From the NCBI RefSeq assembly GCF_020400585.1, contig NZ_JAINVF010000009.1, positions 1-64,000 of the forward strand: DNA of 64,000 nt, in the 5' to 3' direction. Position numbers and translations under genes: made by a program. Positions within the stretch are counted from its first letter, which is position 1; the number at the start of each line of letters is the position of its first letter. This document shows, piece by piece, positions 1 through 8,717 of this stretch. The notes beneath the pieces were generated by a model. It was not told the origin of the DNA. It did not search any database and saw nothing but the letters and a program-made list of their open reading frames with translations. Origin of the DNA: Streptomyces sp. NK08204 (GTDB lineage Bacteria; Actinomycetota; Actinomycetes; Streptomycetales; Streptomycetaceae).

Positions 1-265
1 TCTGGGGTCCTACACCGAGTTGCCGTCCTCCAACCCCGCGGTGATCGCCTTCCTGCGGGAGTACGAGGACGACCTGGTGCTGTGCGTCAACAACTTCTCC
101 AGGTTCGCCCAGCCGACCGAGCTGGATCTGCGGCGGTTCACCGGGCGGCACCCGGTCGAGTTGTCCGGCGGGGTCCGGTTCCCGGCGATCGGCGAGCTGC
201 CGTACCTGCTGACGCTGGCGGGCCACGGCTTCTACTGGTTCCGGCTGCGCCGGAACGCCGCGTAG
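1..265 (+). CDS. treS: trehalose synthase / maltose alpha-D-glucosyltransferase, C-terminal end (partial)
   Basis: Only the last 87 or so codons are present; the gene enters from the left edge in the frame that ends with TAG at 263-265. The protein tail has features of the beta-sandwich end of GH13 trehalose synthases: a VLCVNNFSRFAQ strand, a P-E-L-S-G turn and a final Tyr/Phe-rich strand (GHGFYWFRL). TreS interconverts trehalose and maltose in the cytoplasm. The next two genes, a maltokinase and a branching enzyme, are the other members of the GlgE alpha-glucan pathway, which supports the assignment. The catalytic residues lie outside the window, so identity rests on the tail and the context. 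Confidence 0.85.
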   Translation, partial: LGSYTELPSSNPAVIAFLREYEDDLVLCVNNFSRFAQPTELDLRRFTGRHPVELSGGVRFPAIGELPYLLTLAGHGFYWFRLRRNAA

Positions 266-352
266 CCCCTGCCCGGTGGGGCGGTTTCGGCCGTCCTGCC
301 CGGGGCACGCATCAGTGACACCCCGACCCTCCGGGGAAAGGACGTGACGCCC

Positions 353-1780
353 ATGGCGGAAACGGTCGGCCCCTATGGCATCACCACTTCCAGCAGTCAC
401 CTCCTCGCTTCTCTCGACCCTCTGTTGCGCGAGTGGCTGCCCAGACAGCGCTGGTTCGCGGGCAAGGGGCGCCCGGTCACCGGATTCACACCGGTGTCGG
501 TCACCCGACTGCTGCCGCCGGAAGGCCGGTTGGGCCTCTACCACCTGCTGCTGCGGGTCCACCAGCCGGCGGCGATCGGCGCGCCGCCCCACCCGGGTGA
601 CTGTTACCAGCTGCTGATCGGCGTGCGCGAGGCGCTGCCGCCCCGGCTGGCACCCGCGCTGATCGGGCACGTCGACGAGGGACCGCTCGCCGGACGCACG
701 GTGTACGAGGCCCTGAACGACCCCCGGCCCGCCGAGCTGCTCCTGGAGGCCCTGCGCAGCCGGGCCCGCATCGGCAGGCTGCGCTTCGAGCGGGACCCGC
801 AGCAGGAGATCCGGGACGGCCTGGTGGCCCGGCCGGTCACCGGCGAGCAGTCCAACTCCTCCGTCGTCTATGGAGATACGTTCATCCTCAAGCTGTTGCG
901 CCGGGTCGTGCCCGGCGTCAACCCCGACCTGGAGATCCCGCTGGCGCTCGCCCGTGAGGGCTGCACCCGGGTGCCCGCGCCGACGGCCTGGCTGCATGCC
1001 GGGACGAGTACGGCGGCGGGTGCGGAGGCGTATCTCCTGGCCGTGCTCCAGCCGTATGTGCACGGCGCCACCGACGGCTGGGAGCTGGCGCTGCGCGAGC
1101 GGGCCAAGGGTGAGGACTTCACCGCCGAGGCGCGGACGCTGGGCCGGGCCACCGCCGAGGTGCACACCGCGCTCGCCCGTGCCCTGCCGACGGTCACCCT
1201 CGGCCACGCCCAGCTGCGGCAGCTGGCCGACGGCATGGCCGAGCGGCTGGGCGCGGCCACCCGGTCGGTGCCGGCGCTGCGGCCGTACGCGCCCGGGCTG
1301 CGCTCGGCCTACACGGCGCTGGCGGACCTCGCGGCCGAGGGCACCACCTGGACCGCCCAGCGCGTCCACGGCGATCTGCATCTCGGGCAGTGTCTGCGCT
1401 CACCGTCCGGCGACTGGTCGCTGATCGACTTCGAGGGCGAGCCGGCCCGGCCGCTGGCCGAGCGCCGCATACCGCAGCCGCCGCTGCGGGACATAGCCGG
1501 GATGCTGCGCTCCTTCGACTACGCGGCCCACTCGGGGGCCCCGCCCGCGCCCGACTGGGCGCGGGCGTGCCGGGCCGCCTACTGCCGCGGGTACGCGGAG
1601 GTCACCGGCCGCGACCCGCGCGGCGACCCGGTGCTGCTGCGGGCCTGCGAGACCGACAAGGCGGTCTACGAGGTCGTCTACGAGGCCCGGCACCGCCCCG
1701 ACTGGCTCCCCGTGCCGCTCTCGGCCGTGCGCCGCCTCGCCTCGTCCGACCCGACCCTCGCCCGGGAGACCCCAACGTGA
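353..1780 (+). CDS. pep2: maltokinase (ATP:maltose 1-phosphotransferase)
   Basis: This enzyme phosphorylates maltose from TreS to maltose 1-phosphate, the substrate of GlgE maltosyltransferase. The protein of about 475 residues has an aminoglycoside-phosphotransferase-type kinase fold: a PRQRWFAGKGRP motif near the N-terminus, the Brenner-type catalytic loop RVHGDLHLGQCL, and the metal-binding LIDFEGEP further on. A GTG at 344 is in frame, but the strong ribosome site GGGGAAAGGA (333-342) sits only one base from it and ten bases from the ATG at 353, so the ATG is preferred. The stop codon overlaps the glgB start (GTGA at 1777-1780), implying translational coupling in a treS-pep2-glgB operon. 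Confidence 0.93.
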   Translation: MAETVGPYGITTSSSHLLASLDPLLREWLPRQRWFAGKGRPVTGFTPVSVTRLLPPEGRLGLYHLLLRVHQPAAIGAPPHPGDCYQLLIGVREALPPRLAPALIGHVDEGPLAGRTVYEALNDPRPAELLLEALRSRARIGRLRFERDPQQEIRDGLVARPVTGEQSNSSVVYGDTFILKLLRRVVPGVNPDLEIPLALAREGCTRVPAPTAWLHAGTSTAAGAEAYLLAVLQPYVHGATDGWELALRERAKGEDFTAEARTLGRATAEVHTALARALPTVTLGHAQLRQLADGMAERLGAATRSVPALRPYAPGLRSAYTALADLAAEGTTWTAQRVHGDLHLGQCLRSPSGDWSLIDFEGEPARPLAERRIPQPPLRDIAGMLRSFDYAAHSGAPPAPDWARACRAAYCRGYAEVTGRDPRGDPVLLRACETDKAVYEVVYEARHRPDWLPVPLSAVRRLASSDPTLARETPT

Positions 1781-4053
1781 CGTCCAGGAATCCGGTCACC
1801 ACGAACAAGAGCAGGAAACCCGCCACCGCGCGGAAGAGGCCGAAGGCCGCGCCGCACGGGTCCGCCGCCATGGACCACGACGACCGGGAGCGGCTGCTGC
1901 GCGGCACCCATCACGATCCGCACGCCGTCCTGGGCGCCCACCCGGTGCCCGGCGCCGTCGCCGTCCGTGCCTTCCGCCCGCACGCCCGGTCGGTCACCGT
2001 GGTCTACGGCGACGCGCGGACGGCCCTGCACGACGACGGCGACGGGTTCTTCTCCGGGCTGCTGCCGCTCACCGAGGTCCCCGCGTACCACCTGCTCGTC
2101 GGGTACGGCGAACACGGCGGCACGGTCCACGACACCGAGGACCCCTACCGCTTCCTGCCCACGCTCGGTGAGCTGGACCTGCACCTGATCGGCGAGGGCC
2201 GGCACGAGCAGCTGTGGCAGGTGCTCGGTGCGCACGTCATGACCCACCAGGGCGTGCGGGGCACCCGGTTCTCGGTGTGGGCACCGAACGCGCGAGGGGT
2301 GCGGGTCGCGGGCGGTTTCGACTTCTGGGACGGCACCGGGTACCCGATGCGCTCGCTCGGCGCGTCCGGGGTGTGGGAGCTGTTCGTGCCGGGTGTCGGC
2401 GAGGGCGAGCTGTACAAGTTCGAGATCACCCGCCCGGACGGCTCACGCACCCTGCGCGCCGACCCGCTGGCCCGCCGCACCGAGGCCCCGCCCGCCACCG
2501 CCTCGATCGTCCACGCCTCGCACCACGAGTGGGGCGACGCCGAGTGGATGGCGCACCGGGGCGACATCCCCGTGCACGAGGCGCCGTTCTCGGTGTACGA
2601 GGTGCATCTCCCCTCGTGGCGGCCTGGACTGACCTATCGCCAGCTGGCCGAGGAGCTCACGGACTACGTCACCGACCTGGGCTTCACGCACGTGGAGCTG
2701 ATGCCGGTGGCCGAGCATCCCTTCGGCGGCTCGTGGGGCTACCAGGTCACCGGCTTCTACGCCCCCACGGCCCGCCTCGGCACTCCCGACGACTTCAAGT
2801 ACCTGGTGGACCGGCTGCACCAGGCCGGCATCGGGGTGCTGATGGACTGGGTCCCGGCGCACTTCCCGCGCGACGAGTGGGCGCTGGCCGAGTTCGACGG
2901 GCGTCCGCTGTACGAGCATCACGACCCGCTGCGGGCCGCCCACCCCGACTGGGGAACCCTGGAGTTCGACCTCGGCCGCCGGGAGGTGCGCAACTTCCTG
3001 GTGGCGAACGCCGTGTACTGGTGCGAGGAGTTCCACATCGACGGCCTGCGCGTGGACGCGGTCGCCTCGATGCTCTACCTCGACTACTCGCGCCGGCCGG
3101 GGCAGTGGACGCCGAACCGGTTCGGCGGCCGGGAGAACCTGGACGCGGTGGCCTTCCTCCAGGAGATGAACGCCACCGTGTACCGGCGCTGCCCCGGCGT
3201 GGTGACCGTCGCCGAGGAGTCGACGGCCTGGGACGGGGTCACCCGGCCCACCCACCACCGGGGTCCGAGCGGCTTCGGCGGGCTCGGGTTCGGGCTGAAG
3301 TGGAACATGGGCTGGATGCACGACTCGCTGGAGTACATGAGTCACGATCCGGTGCACCGCGCGCACCACCACGACGAGATGACCTTCTCGATGGTGTACG
3401 CCTACAGCGAGAACTACGTCCTGCCCATATCCCACGACGAGGTCGTGCACGGGAAACGGTCCCTGGTGTCGAAGATGCCCGGCGACTGGTGGCAGCGGCG
3501 CGCCAACCACCGCGCCTACCTGGGCTTCATGTGGGCCCACCCCGGCAAGCAACTGCTCTTCATGGGCCAGGAGTTCGCGCAGGGCGCCGAGTGGTCCGAG
3601 GCATGCGGCCCCGACTGGTGGCTGCTCGACCCGGCGTACGGTGCCGCGGCCGACCACCGGGGCGTGCGCGATCTGGTCCGCGACCTGAACGCCCTCTACC
3701 GCGCCACTCCGGCCCTGTGGCAGCGCGACACCGACCCGGCGGGGTTCGAATGGATCGCGGGGGACGCGGCGGACGGCGACGTCTTCGCGTTCCTGCGCCT
3801 CGACGCCGCCGGCCGCCCGCTGCTCGCGGTCTCCCACCTCGCCCCCGTGGTCCGGCACGACTACCGCCTCGGCGTTCCCGAGGACGTCCCGGCCTGGCGG
3901 GAGGTCCTCAACACCGACGCGGCACGCTACGGGGGCAGCGACGTGGTCCACCCCGACCCGGTCAAACCGGAACCACCGGGCGCGCACGGCCGCCCGGCGG
4001 GCATCCGGCTGACCCTTCCGCCGCTGGCTACGGTGTGGCTGCGGCCTGCTTGA
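1777..4053 (+). CDS. glgB: 1,4-alpha-glucan branching enzyme, GH13
   Basis: GlgB makes alpha-1,6 branches in the linear glucan built by GlgE. The protein is about 758 residues. A variable Lys/Arg-rich N-terminus is followed by two carbohydrate-binding sandwich modules (the second is CBM48-like, TRFSVWAPNARGVRV) and the GH13 barrel. Visible active-site signatures are DGLRVDAVASML (nucleophile Asp), TVAEEST (acid/base Glu) and ISHDEVVHGK. The start is taken as the GTG overlapping the pep2 stop; an ATG at 1870 (MDHDDRERLL) would remove only the basic leader. The last 26 bases overlap the 3' end of the convergent helD-like gene, so the two transcription units run into each other with no room for a terminator between them. 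Confidence 0.95.
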   Translation: MTSRNPVTTNKSRKPATARKRPKAAPHGSAAMDHDDRERLLRGTHHDPHAVLGAHPVPGAVAVRAFRPHARSVTVVYGDARTALHDDGDGFFSGLLPLTEVPAYHLLVGYGEHGGTVHDTEDPYRFLPTLGELDLHLIGEGRHEQLWQVLGAHVMTHQGVRGTRFSVWAPNARGVRVAGGFDFWDGTGYPMRSLGASGVWELFVPGVGEGELYKFEITRPDGSRTLRADPLARRTEAPPATASIVHASHHEWGDAEWMAHRGDIPVHEAPFSVYEVHLPSWRPGLTYRQLAEELTDYVTDLGFTHVELMPVAEHPFGGSWGYQVTGFYAPTARLGTPDDFKYLVDRLHQAGIGVLMDWVPAHFPRDEWALAEFDGRPLYEHHDPLRAAHPDWGTLEFDLGRREVRNFLVANAVYWCEEFHIDGLRVDAVASMLYLDYSRRPGQWTPNRFGGRENLDAVAFLQEMNATVYRRCPGVVTVAEESTAWDGVTRPTHHRGPSGFGGLGFGLKWNMGWMHDSLEYMSHDPVHRAHHHDEMTFSMVYAYSENYVLPISHDEVVHGKRSLVSKMPGDWWQRRANHRAYLGFMWAHPGKQLLFMGQEFAQGAEWSEACGPDWWLLDPAYGAAADHRGVRDLVRDLNALYRATPALWQRDTDPAGFEWIAGDAADGDVFAFLRLDAAGRPLLAVSHLAPVVRHDYRLGVPEDVPAWREVLNTDAARYGGSDVVHPDPVKPEPPGAHGRPAGIRLTLPPLATVWLRPA

Positions 4054-6298
4054 GCCCCTCGGGGAGCGGGCCCGTGTGCAGCACCCCGAGCCTCTGCGTG
4101 GCCCGGGTGAGGGCGACGTACAGGTCGCTCGTGCCGTAGGCGCCCGGTTCGACCACCAGGACCGAGTCGAACTCCAGGCCCTTGGCCTGGCGGGGCTCGA
4201 GGAGGACGACGGTGCGGGTGAGGTCGGGTTCGGCGCCGGGGGTGACGCCGTCCAGGCGGGCGGCCAGCCGGCGGTGCAGTGCGCGCGGGGCGATCACCGC
4301 CAGCCGGCCCTCGGCCGGGGTGAGTTCGGTGACCGCCTCGGCGACCGCGCCGGGCAGGTCGCCGCCGGCGTCGCGCACCCAGGGCCGTACCCCGGTCGAG
4401 CGGACCGAACTCGGCGGTTCGAAGTGCGGGTTCTCGGCGCGGACCACGGCGGTGGCCAGCTCCATGATCTCGGACGGGGTGCGGTAGTTGACGCCGAGCC
4501 GGGTGTGCTCGAAGCGGTCCTCGACGTACGGCTCGAGGATCTCCGACCAGGAGCCGGCGCCCGCCGCCTGAGCCGTCTGGGCCGGATCGCCCACCAGGGT
4601 CATCGAACGGGTCGGGCTGCGCCGCATCAGCAGCCGCCAGGCCATCGGCGACAGCTCCTGCGCCTCGTCCACGATGATGTGCCCGAACGCCCAGGTCCGG
4701 TCGGCCGCGGCCCGCTCGGCGGCGCTGCGGTGGTCGGCCTCCTCGTGTCGCTCGGCGAACCGCTCGGCGTCGATGATGTCGTGCGCGGACAGCACCTCCG
4801 AGGCCTCGGGGTCGCCCTCCTCCTTGTCCTCGAACTCGTACGTCCGGGACGCGTACGACACGTCGAGCACACCCTGCGCGTAGGCGATCTGCGTCTCGCG
4901 TTCCCGCTCGGCGCGCTCCCGTGCCACCCGGTCGTCCTCGCCGAGGAGCTCGGCCGCCTCGTCCAGCAGCGGGACGTCCGCGACGGTCCAGGTCCGGGTC
5001 ACCGGGCGGCGGATCGCGTCCGCGTCCTCCTCGGGCAGGTAGCCGTCGGGCTCGGCGAGGAAGTCCGCGACCAGCCGTTGCGGGGTGATCCGGGGCCACA
5101 ACCGGTCGATGGCGGACCAGACTTCGGGGTTCTCGGCGAGTTCGTCGCGGATCTGGGTGAGGTCGGAGGCGTCGAGCAGGTTGCTGCCGTCGTACGGGTC
5201 GGTGCCCACGCGCTCGGCGTACAGATCGGTGAGCGTGTTGAGGATGTGGCCCTCGAAGTACTCGCGGGCCACGTTGTGCGGCAGAGTGGTCGCGCGGGTG
5301 CGCTCGCGGGCGACGCGTACGAGACCGTCGTCCAGCATCAGCACCTCGCGATCGTGCTCGATCGCGATGACCGGGTCGGGCAGCTCCTGCCGGTCGCGTA
5401 CGACGGCGGCGAGCACGTCGGCCATGCCGGCGCGGCCCTTCACCGCGGCGGCCCGTTCGGTGTCGGTGGCGGTGGCCTTCACACCGGGGAACAGTTCGCC
5501 GACCGTGGCCAGCAGGACGCCGGTCTCGCCGAGGGAGGGCAGCACCTCGCCGATGTAGCCGAGGAAGGCCGGGTTCGGGCCGACGATGAGCACGGCCCGG
5601 CGGGCCAGCAGGTCGCGGTGTTCGTAGAGGAGGTAGGCGGCCCGGTGCAGCGCCACCGCGGTCTTGCCGGTGCCGGGACCGCCCTCGACGACCAGCACCC
5701 CGCGGTGGGGCGCCCGGATGATCTCGTCCTGCTCGGCCTGGATGGTCTGCACGATGTCGCTCATGCGGCCGGTACGTGCCGCGTTGAGCGCCGCCAGCAG
5801 CACGTCGTCGCCGTTGTGGTCCTCGTGGCCGGTGCGGGTGGCTTCACCGAGGTCCAGGATCTCGTCGTGCAGGTGGGTGACGGTCCGGCCCTCGGTGGCG
5901 ATGTGCCGGCGGCGGCGCAGGCCCAGCGGGGTGTGGCCGGTGGCCAGGTAGAACGGGCGGGCGACGTCGGCCCGCCAGTCGATCAGGACGGGGGTGCGCT
6001 CGGTGTTGTCCTCGCGCAGCCCGATCCGGCCGATGTGGTGGCTGGTGCCGTCGGACAGGTCGATCCGGCCGAAGCAGAGCGAGCCGTCGACGGCGTTCAG
6101 CGCGGCGAGCAGCCCCGAGCGTTCGGCGACCAGGATGTCCCGCTCCAGCCGGGCCTGCATGGGCTTGTCGCCCTGGGCGAGTGCGTCCGCGACGGAGAGT
6201 TCGGCCTCTCCGCGCAGCATGTCGACGCGTGCGTACAGGCCGTCGATGAATTCCTGCTCGTGCCGCAATTCATCGTCCGGAAATTCGGTGTTTGACAA
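4028..6298 (-). CDS. HelD/HelR-like RNA polymerase-associated superfamily 1 ATPase
   Basis: This is a UvrD/Rep-like ATPase of about 756 residues. The N-terminus is a charged coiled coil (DELRHEQEFIDGLYARVDML), as in HelD factors that insert into RNA polymerase channels and release stalled or rifampicin-bound enzyme. Helicase motifs are Walker A GGPGTGKTAVALHRAAYL, Walker B IIVDEAQELSP, motif III LVGDPAQTAQ, motif IV GVNYRTPSEI and motif VI VALTRATQRL. Two starts compete. ATG at 6316 has no ribosome site; TTG at 6298 has GCGGGAG five bases upstream and is used here. No rifamycin-associated element was recognised upstream. It could also be called a generic UvrD-like helicase, but length and N-terminus favour HelD. 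The 3' end overlaps glgB. Confidence 0.88.
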   Translation of the reverse strand: MSNTEFPDDELRHEQEFIDGLYARVDMLRGEAELSVADALAQGDKPMQARLERDILVAERSGLLAALNAVDGSLCFGRIDLSDGTSHHIGRIGLREDNTERTPVLIDWRADVARPFYLATGHTPLGLRRRRHIATEGRTVTHLHDEILDLGEATRTGHEDHNGDDVLLAALNAARTGRMSDIVQTIQAEQDEIIRAPHRGVLVVEGGPGTGKTAVALHRAAYLLYEHRDLLARRAVLIVGPNPAFLGYIGEVLPSLGETGVLLATVGELFPGVKATATDTERAAAVKGRAGMADVLAAVVRDRQELPDPVIAIEHDREVLMLDDGLVRVARERTRATTLPHNVAREYFEGHILNTLTDLYAERVGTDPYDGSNLLDASDLTQIRDELAENPEVWSAIDRLWPRITPQRLVADFLAEPDGYLPEEDADAIRRPVTRTWTVADVPLLDEAAELLGEDDRVARERAERERETQIAYAQGVLDVSYASRTYEFEDKEEGDPEASEVLSAHDIIDAERFAERHEEADHRSAAERAAADRTWAFGHIIVDEAQELSPMAWRLLMRRSPTRSMTLVGDPAQTAQAAGAGSWSEILEPYVEDRFEHTRLGVNYRTPSEIMELATAVVRAENPHFEPPSSVRSTGVRPWVRDAGGDLPGAVAEAVTELTPAEGRLAVIAPRALHRRLAARLDGVTPGAEPDLTRTVVLLEPRQAKGLEFDSVLVVEPGAYGTSDLYVALTRATQRLGVLHTGPLPEGLKQAAATP

Positions 6299-6323
6299 TG
6301 CCACTCCCGCCCGCATATACTGT

Positions 6324-6334
6324 GTTCAGTGAAC
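6324..6334. promoter_or_regulatory. short palindrome in the helD-like promoter region
   Basis: GTTCAGTGAAC is a perfect 11-bp inverted repeat directly upstream of a possible leftward -10 (CAGTAT, 6322-6317). It sits 26 bp before the preferred helD-like start, so it could be an operator. The regulator is unknown. Confidence 0.35.
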
Positions 6335-6387
6335 TTCTTCATGGCTCCGCTGGAACGAAGTCATGAATCACTGAATATACGCCGAGA

Positions 6388-6417
6388 AATCCCCCGAGCA
6401 CAATTGCTCAGGGGATT
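6388..6417. terminator. intrinsic terminator, bidirectional look
   Basis: A stem with arms AATCCCCCGAGCA and TGCTCAGGGGATT around a CAAT loop carries one bulge. It is followed by a T-run on the + strand, and on the - strand by GGGGGATTTC. It lies just 3' of the leftward thioredoxin gene, so its likely job is to end the lrp-merR-trx unit before helD. Confidence 0.8.
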
Positions 6418-6438
6418 TTTTCGTGGGCCGGGTTTCCT

Positions 6439-6771
6439 TTACAGCACGTCCGCCAGCTCTTCCAGCAGCCGCCGCTTGGGCCGTGCGCCCACCATGGAGC
6501 GCACCGGCTCACCGTCCCGGAACACCATCAGGGTCGGCATCGACAGCACGCCGTAGGCGACCGTCGTCTGCGGATTGCGGTCCACGTCCAGCTGGACGAC
6601 CTTCAGCCGGTCGCCCTCCTCGAAGGCGATGTCCTTCAGCACCGGCGCGATCTGCCGGCAGGGCCCGCACCAGTCGGCCGTGAACTGCACCAGCACCGGC
6701 AGATCCGCGCCGATAACCTCCGTCTCGAAGTCCGCGTCCGTCACCTCGGCCAGTCCGTCCGTCACGCTCAC
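6439..6771 (-). CDS. trxA: thioredoxin
   Basis: A 110-residue cytoplasmic thioredoxin with the canonical redox centre FTADWCGPCRQIAP near residue 35 and the cis-proline loop SMPTLMVFRDGE. It is a disulfide reductase fed by thioredoxin reductase. The start is a GTG whose G-T-G-A overlaps the stop of the upstream merR-type gene (6768-6771), so the two are translationally coupled. The longer open frame upstream is only the merR gene read in another frame. Pairing with a cysteine-containing MerR regulator suggests redox- or thiol-responsive expression, which is an inference. Confidence 0.93.
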   Translation of the reverse strand: MSVTDGLAEVTDADFETEVIGADLPVLVQFTADWCGPCRQIAPVLKDIAFEEGDRLKVVQLDVDRNPQTTVAYGVLSMPTLMVFRDGEPVRSMVGARPKRRLLEELADVL

Positions 6772-7196
6772 CGTGTCAGCCCTCCAAGCTCGCACACGGG
6801 TTCCGGACCCCCCGGAACCAGCGCCTCGGCGGCCAGCTCGTCCCGGGCCCGCTCGGCCCGCCGCAGCTGTCCCGCCACCTGCTCGCGCACCGCCGTCAGC
6901 TGCCCGATGAGCGCGTCCAGCTCCGCCAGCTTGCGCCGGTAGACGACGAGGGAGGCCGGGCAGGAGTCGCCCTCCGGGTGCCCGGCCCGCAGGCACTCCA
7001 CGAACGGCCGCGTCTCCTCCAGGTCGAACCCGAAGTCCTGCAGCGTCCGGATCTGCCGGAGCAGCCTGAGATCGCTCTCGTCGTAACGGCGGTGTCCCCT
7101 GTCGTCGCGCCGGGCGGGCAGCAGCCCCCGCGCCTCGTAGTAGCGCAGGGTGCGGGTGGTGGTACCGGCCCGTGCGGCCAGCTCGCCGATTCGCAT
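6768..7196 (-). CDS. MerR-family transcriptional regulator
   Basis: A 142-residue regulator with a complete MerR DNA-binding domain: MRIGELAARAGTTTRTLRYY, followed by the wing ARRDDRGHRRYDESDL. A long dimerisation helix ends the protein. The effector region has two cysteines in the pattern VECLRAGHPEGDSCPASL, which could bind a metal or form a disulfide. The ligand is not known. ATG at 7196 is chosen because it begins right at the HTH as in most family members; GTG at 7202 is an alternative. It lies about 30 bp after the Lrp gene and overlaps the thioredoxin gene, so it probably controls that gene and itself. Confidence 0.88.
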   Translation of the reverse strand: MRIGELAARAGTTTRTLRYYEARGLLPARRDDRGHRRYDESDLRLLRQIRTLQDFGFDLEETRPFVECLRAGHPEGDSCPASLVVYRRKLAELDALIGQLTAVREQVAGQLRRAERARDELAAEALVPGGPEPVCELGGLTR

Positions 7197-7203
7197 GTCC
7201 ACG

Positions 7204-7235
7204 ACCGTAGGCGTTGACGTCGGCGTCAAGGCAAG
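7204..7235 (-). promoter_or_regulatory. candidate MerR-type promoter with long spacer and dyad
   Basis: On the - strand a TTGCCT -35-like element (7235-7230) is followed 20 bp later by TACGGT (7209-7204). The spacer holds the dyad TTGACGCCGACGTCAA. Overlong spacers centred on a dyad are typical of promoters controlled by MerR proteins. Transcription would begin close to the ATG at 7196. The element overlaps the last codons of the upstream Lrp gene. Confidence 0.4.
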
Positions 7236-7756
7236 CCGGGACGGTCGGGCGGCAGCAGCGGCTTGTGGCGCACCGGCGAGGACAGCACGATCGACGTGGT
7301 CGTACGGCCCAGCGCCGAGGTCTGCTCCAGGATCTCCTCCAGGTGCACGGTGTCGGCGACGGCGACCTTGAGGATCCAGCAGTCCTCGCCGACCGTGTGA
7401 TGCACCTCGACGATCTCCGGGCGGTCGGTCAGCTCCCGGGTCCTGGGGTGCATGAGGTTGTAGCCGCCGTGCGGGTTCACCCGGATGAAGGCCTGGATGC
7501 CGTAGCCGAGGCGGGCGGGTGCGACCCGGGCGCCGTACCCCTCGACCACCCCGGCCGCCTCCAGCCGGCGCACCCGCTCCGCGACGGCCGCCGGGCTCAG
7601 ACTGACCCGCCGGCCCAGCTCGCTCAGCTTGATCCGCCCGTCGGCCTGCAGCAGCCGGAGTATCTCCCGGTCCACCGCGTCGAAGGCCACCGGTGTTTCG
7701 TTGGCGACGGCGCGCAGATGCCGCGGTTCTTTCGGCGCGGCTGCCGTATCTCCCAT
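7226..7756 (-). CDS. Lrp/AsnC-family transcriptional regulator
   Basis: A 176-residue protein with an N-terminal winged helix (FDAVDREILRLLQADGRIKLSELGRRVSLSPAAVAERV, about residues 24-61). A RAM-type ligand and oligomerisation domain follows, with VEVHHTVGEDCWILKVAV. Members sense amino acids and act globally or locally. The start ATG at 7756 has GGGGGAG immediately upstream. The divergent epimerase gene starts only 40 bp away, so the regulator probably controls that pair, which is inference from arrangement. Confidence 0.92.
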   Translation of the reverse strand: MGDTAAAPKEPRHLRAVANETPVAFDAVDREILRLLQADGRIKLSELGRRVSLSPAAVAERVRRLEAAGVVEGYGARVAPARLGYGIQAFIRVNPHGGYNLMHPRTRELTDRPEIVEVHHTVGEDCWILKVAVADTVHLEEILEQTSALGRTTTSIVLSSPVRHKPLLPPDRPGLP

Positions 7757-7795
7757 GTCTCCCCCTTCAGAGCGTCGTGCTGCGAACGGAGAATT

Positions 7796-8716
7796 ATGGC
7801 CATGACAAAGGCACGAGAGGTACTGGTCATCGGCGGCAACCGCTATTTCGGCAAGCGGCTGATCACCCGGCTGCTGGCGGCGGGCGACCGGGTCACGGTC
7901 CTGAACCGGGGGTCGCTGGCCCCGCCGCCGGGCGCGGAACACCTGGTGGCCGACCGGGCCGGGGAAGGCGCCCTCGTCGCGGCGCTGGGCACCCGTACCT
8001 TCGACGTCGTCGTCGACCAGGTCTGCTACAGCCCGCGCCACGCCGGCATCGCCCGCCGGGTCTTCACGGGCCGCACCGGCCGCTATCTGATGACCTCGAC
8101 CGTGGAGGTGTACGAGCAGGAGGACACCGACGCGTTGGTGCCGGAGAGCACGGTCGATCCGCGTACGGTCGCGGTCGACCTGGAGCTGCCCTGGGACGAT
8201 GCTGAGTTCATCGAGCGAAACTACGGCGAGGGCAAGCGGCAGGCGGAGGCGGTGTTCACCGCCGCCGGCCCGGAACTGCCGTTCGCGTCCGTCCGCCTCG
8301 CCCATGTCCTGGGCGGCGACGACGACTTCACCGGCCGCCTGGCCCACTACGCCGACCGCATCCGCACCGGTGCACCGATCCTGGTGCCGCCGCTTCCCCG
8401 GCCCGCGACGTACATCCACGTGGAGGAGGTCGCCGACTTCCTGTTCTGGGCGGTGGGGCAGGAGTTCACGGGCCCGGTGAACGCTGCCTCGCACGGGAAG
8501 CTCGGGGTCCGGGAGCTGTGCGCCGAGGTGGCGGCACAGATCCCCGGCGGGAAGCTGGTGTTCGAGGAGACCGAGTCGGGGGAGGTCTCCCCCTTCGCCT
8601 TCCGCCGCAGCTACCCCATGGACAACTCCCGTGCCGCCGGACTCGGTTTCGGCTTCGACCACGCACGGCTGTGGCTGCCGAAGGCCATCGCCGAAACGCT
8701 CGGAAAGGACAACTGA
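7796..8716 (+). CDS. NAD-dependent epimerase/dehydratase family protein (SDR fold)
   Basis: A 306-residue extended-SDR protein. A Rossmann nucleotide-binding start (VLVIGGNRYFGKRLITRLL) carries GGNRYFG in place of the usual GxxGxxG. A membrane-free catalytic domain follows, including the YMHV-like loop TYIHVEEVADFLFW. Similar proteins are annotated as reductases or chloroplast RNA-binding-like SDRs; no substrate can be named. ATG at 7796 is used, with an ATG two codons later at 7802 having slightly better spacing from GGAG (7788-7791). The next gene begins two bases after the stop, so the two form an operon divergent from the Lrp regulator. Confidence 0.85.
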   Translation: MAMTKAREVLVIGGNRYFGKRLITRLLAAGDRVTVLNRGSLAPPPGAEHLVADRAGEGALVAALGTRTFDVVVDQVCYSPRHAGIARRVFTGRTGRYLMTSTVEVYEQEDTDALVPESTVDPRTVAVDLELPWDDAEFIERNYGEGKRQAEAVFTAAGPELPFASVRLAHVLGGDDDFTGRLAHYADRIRTGAPILVPPLPRPATYIHVEEVADFLFWAVGQEFTGPVNAASHGKLGVRELCAEVAAQIPGGKLVFEETESGEVSPFAFRRSYPMDNSRAAGLGFGFDHARLWLPKAIAETLGKDN

Positions 8717-8717
8717 C

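Noticed and set aside
2443..3987. 514-residue frame antisense to glgB
   Set aside because: No domain; Val/Gly/Arg-rich shadow of a strongly biased gene with intact GH13 motifs on the + strand.
4076..6295. 739-residue frame antisense to the helD-like gene
   Set aside because: No recognisable motif; all helicase motifs are on the - strand.
7214..7795. Long N-terminal extension of the epimerase gene
   Set aside because: The extension is antisense to the Lrp gene and has no conserved sequence; ATG at 7796 has a ribosome site.
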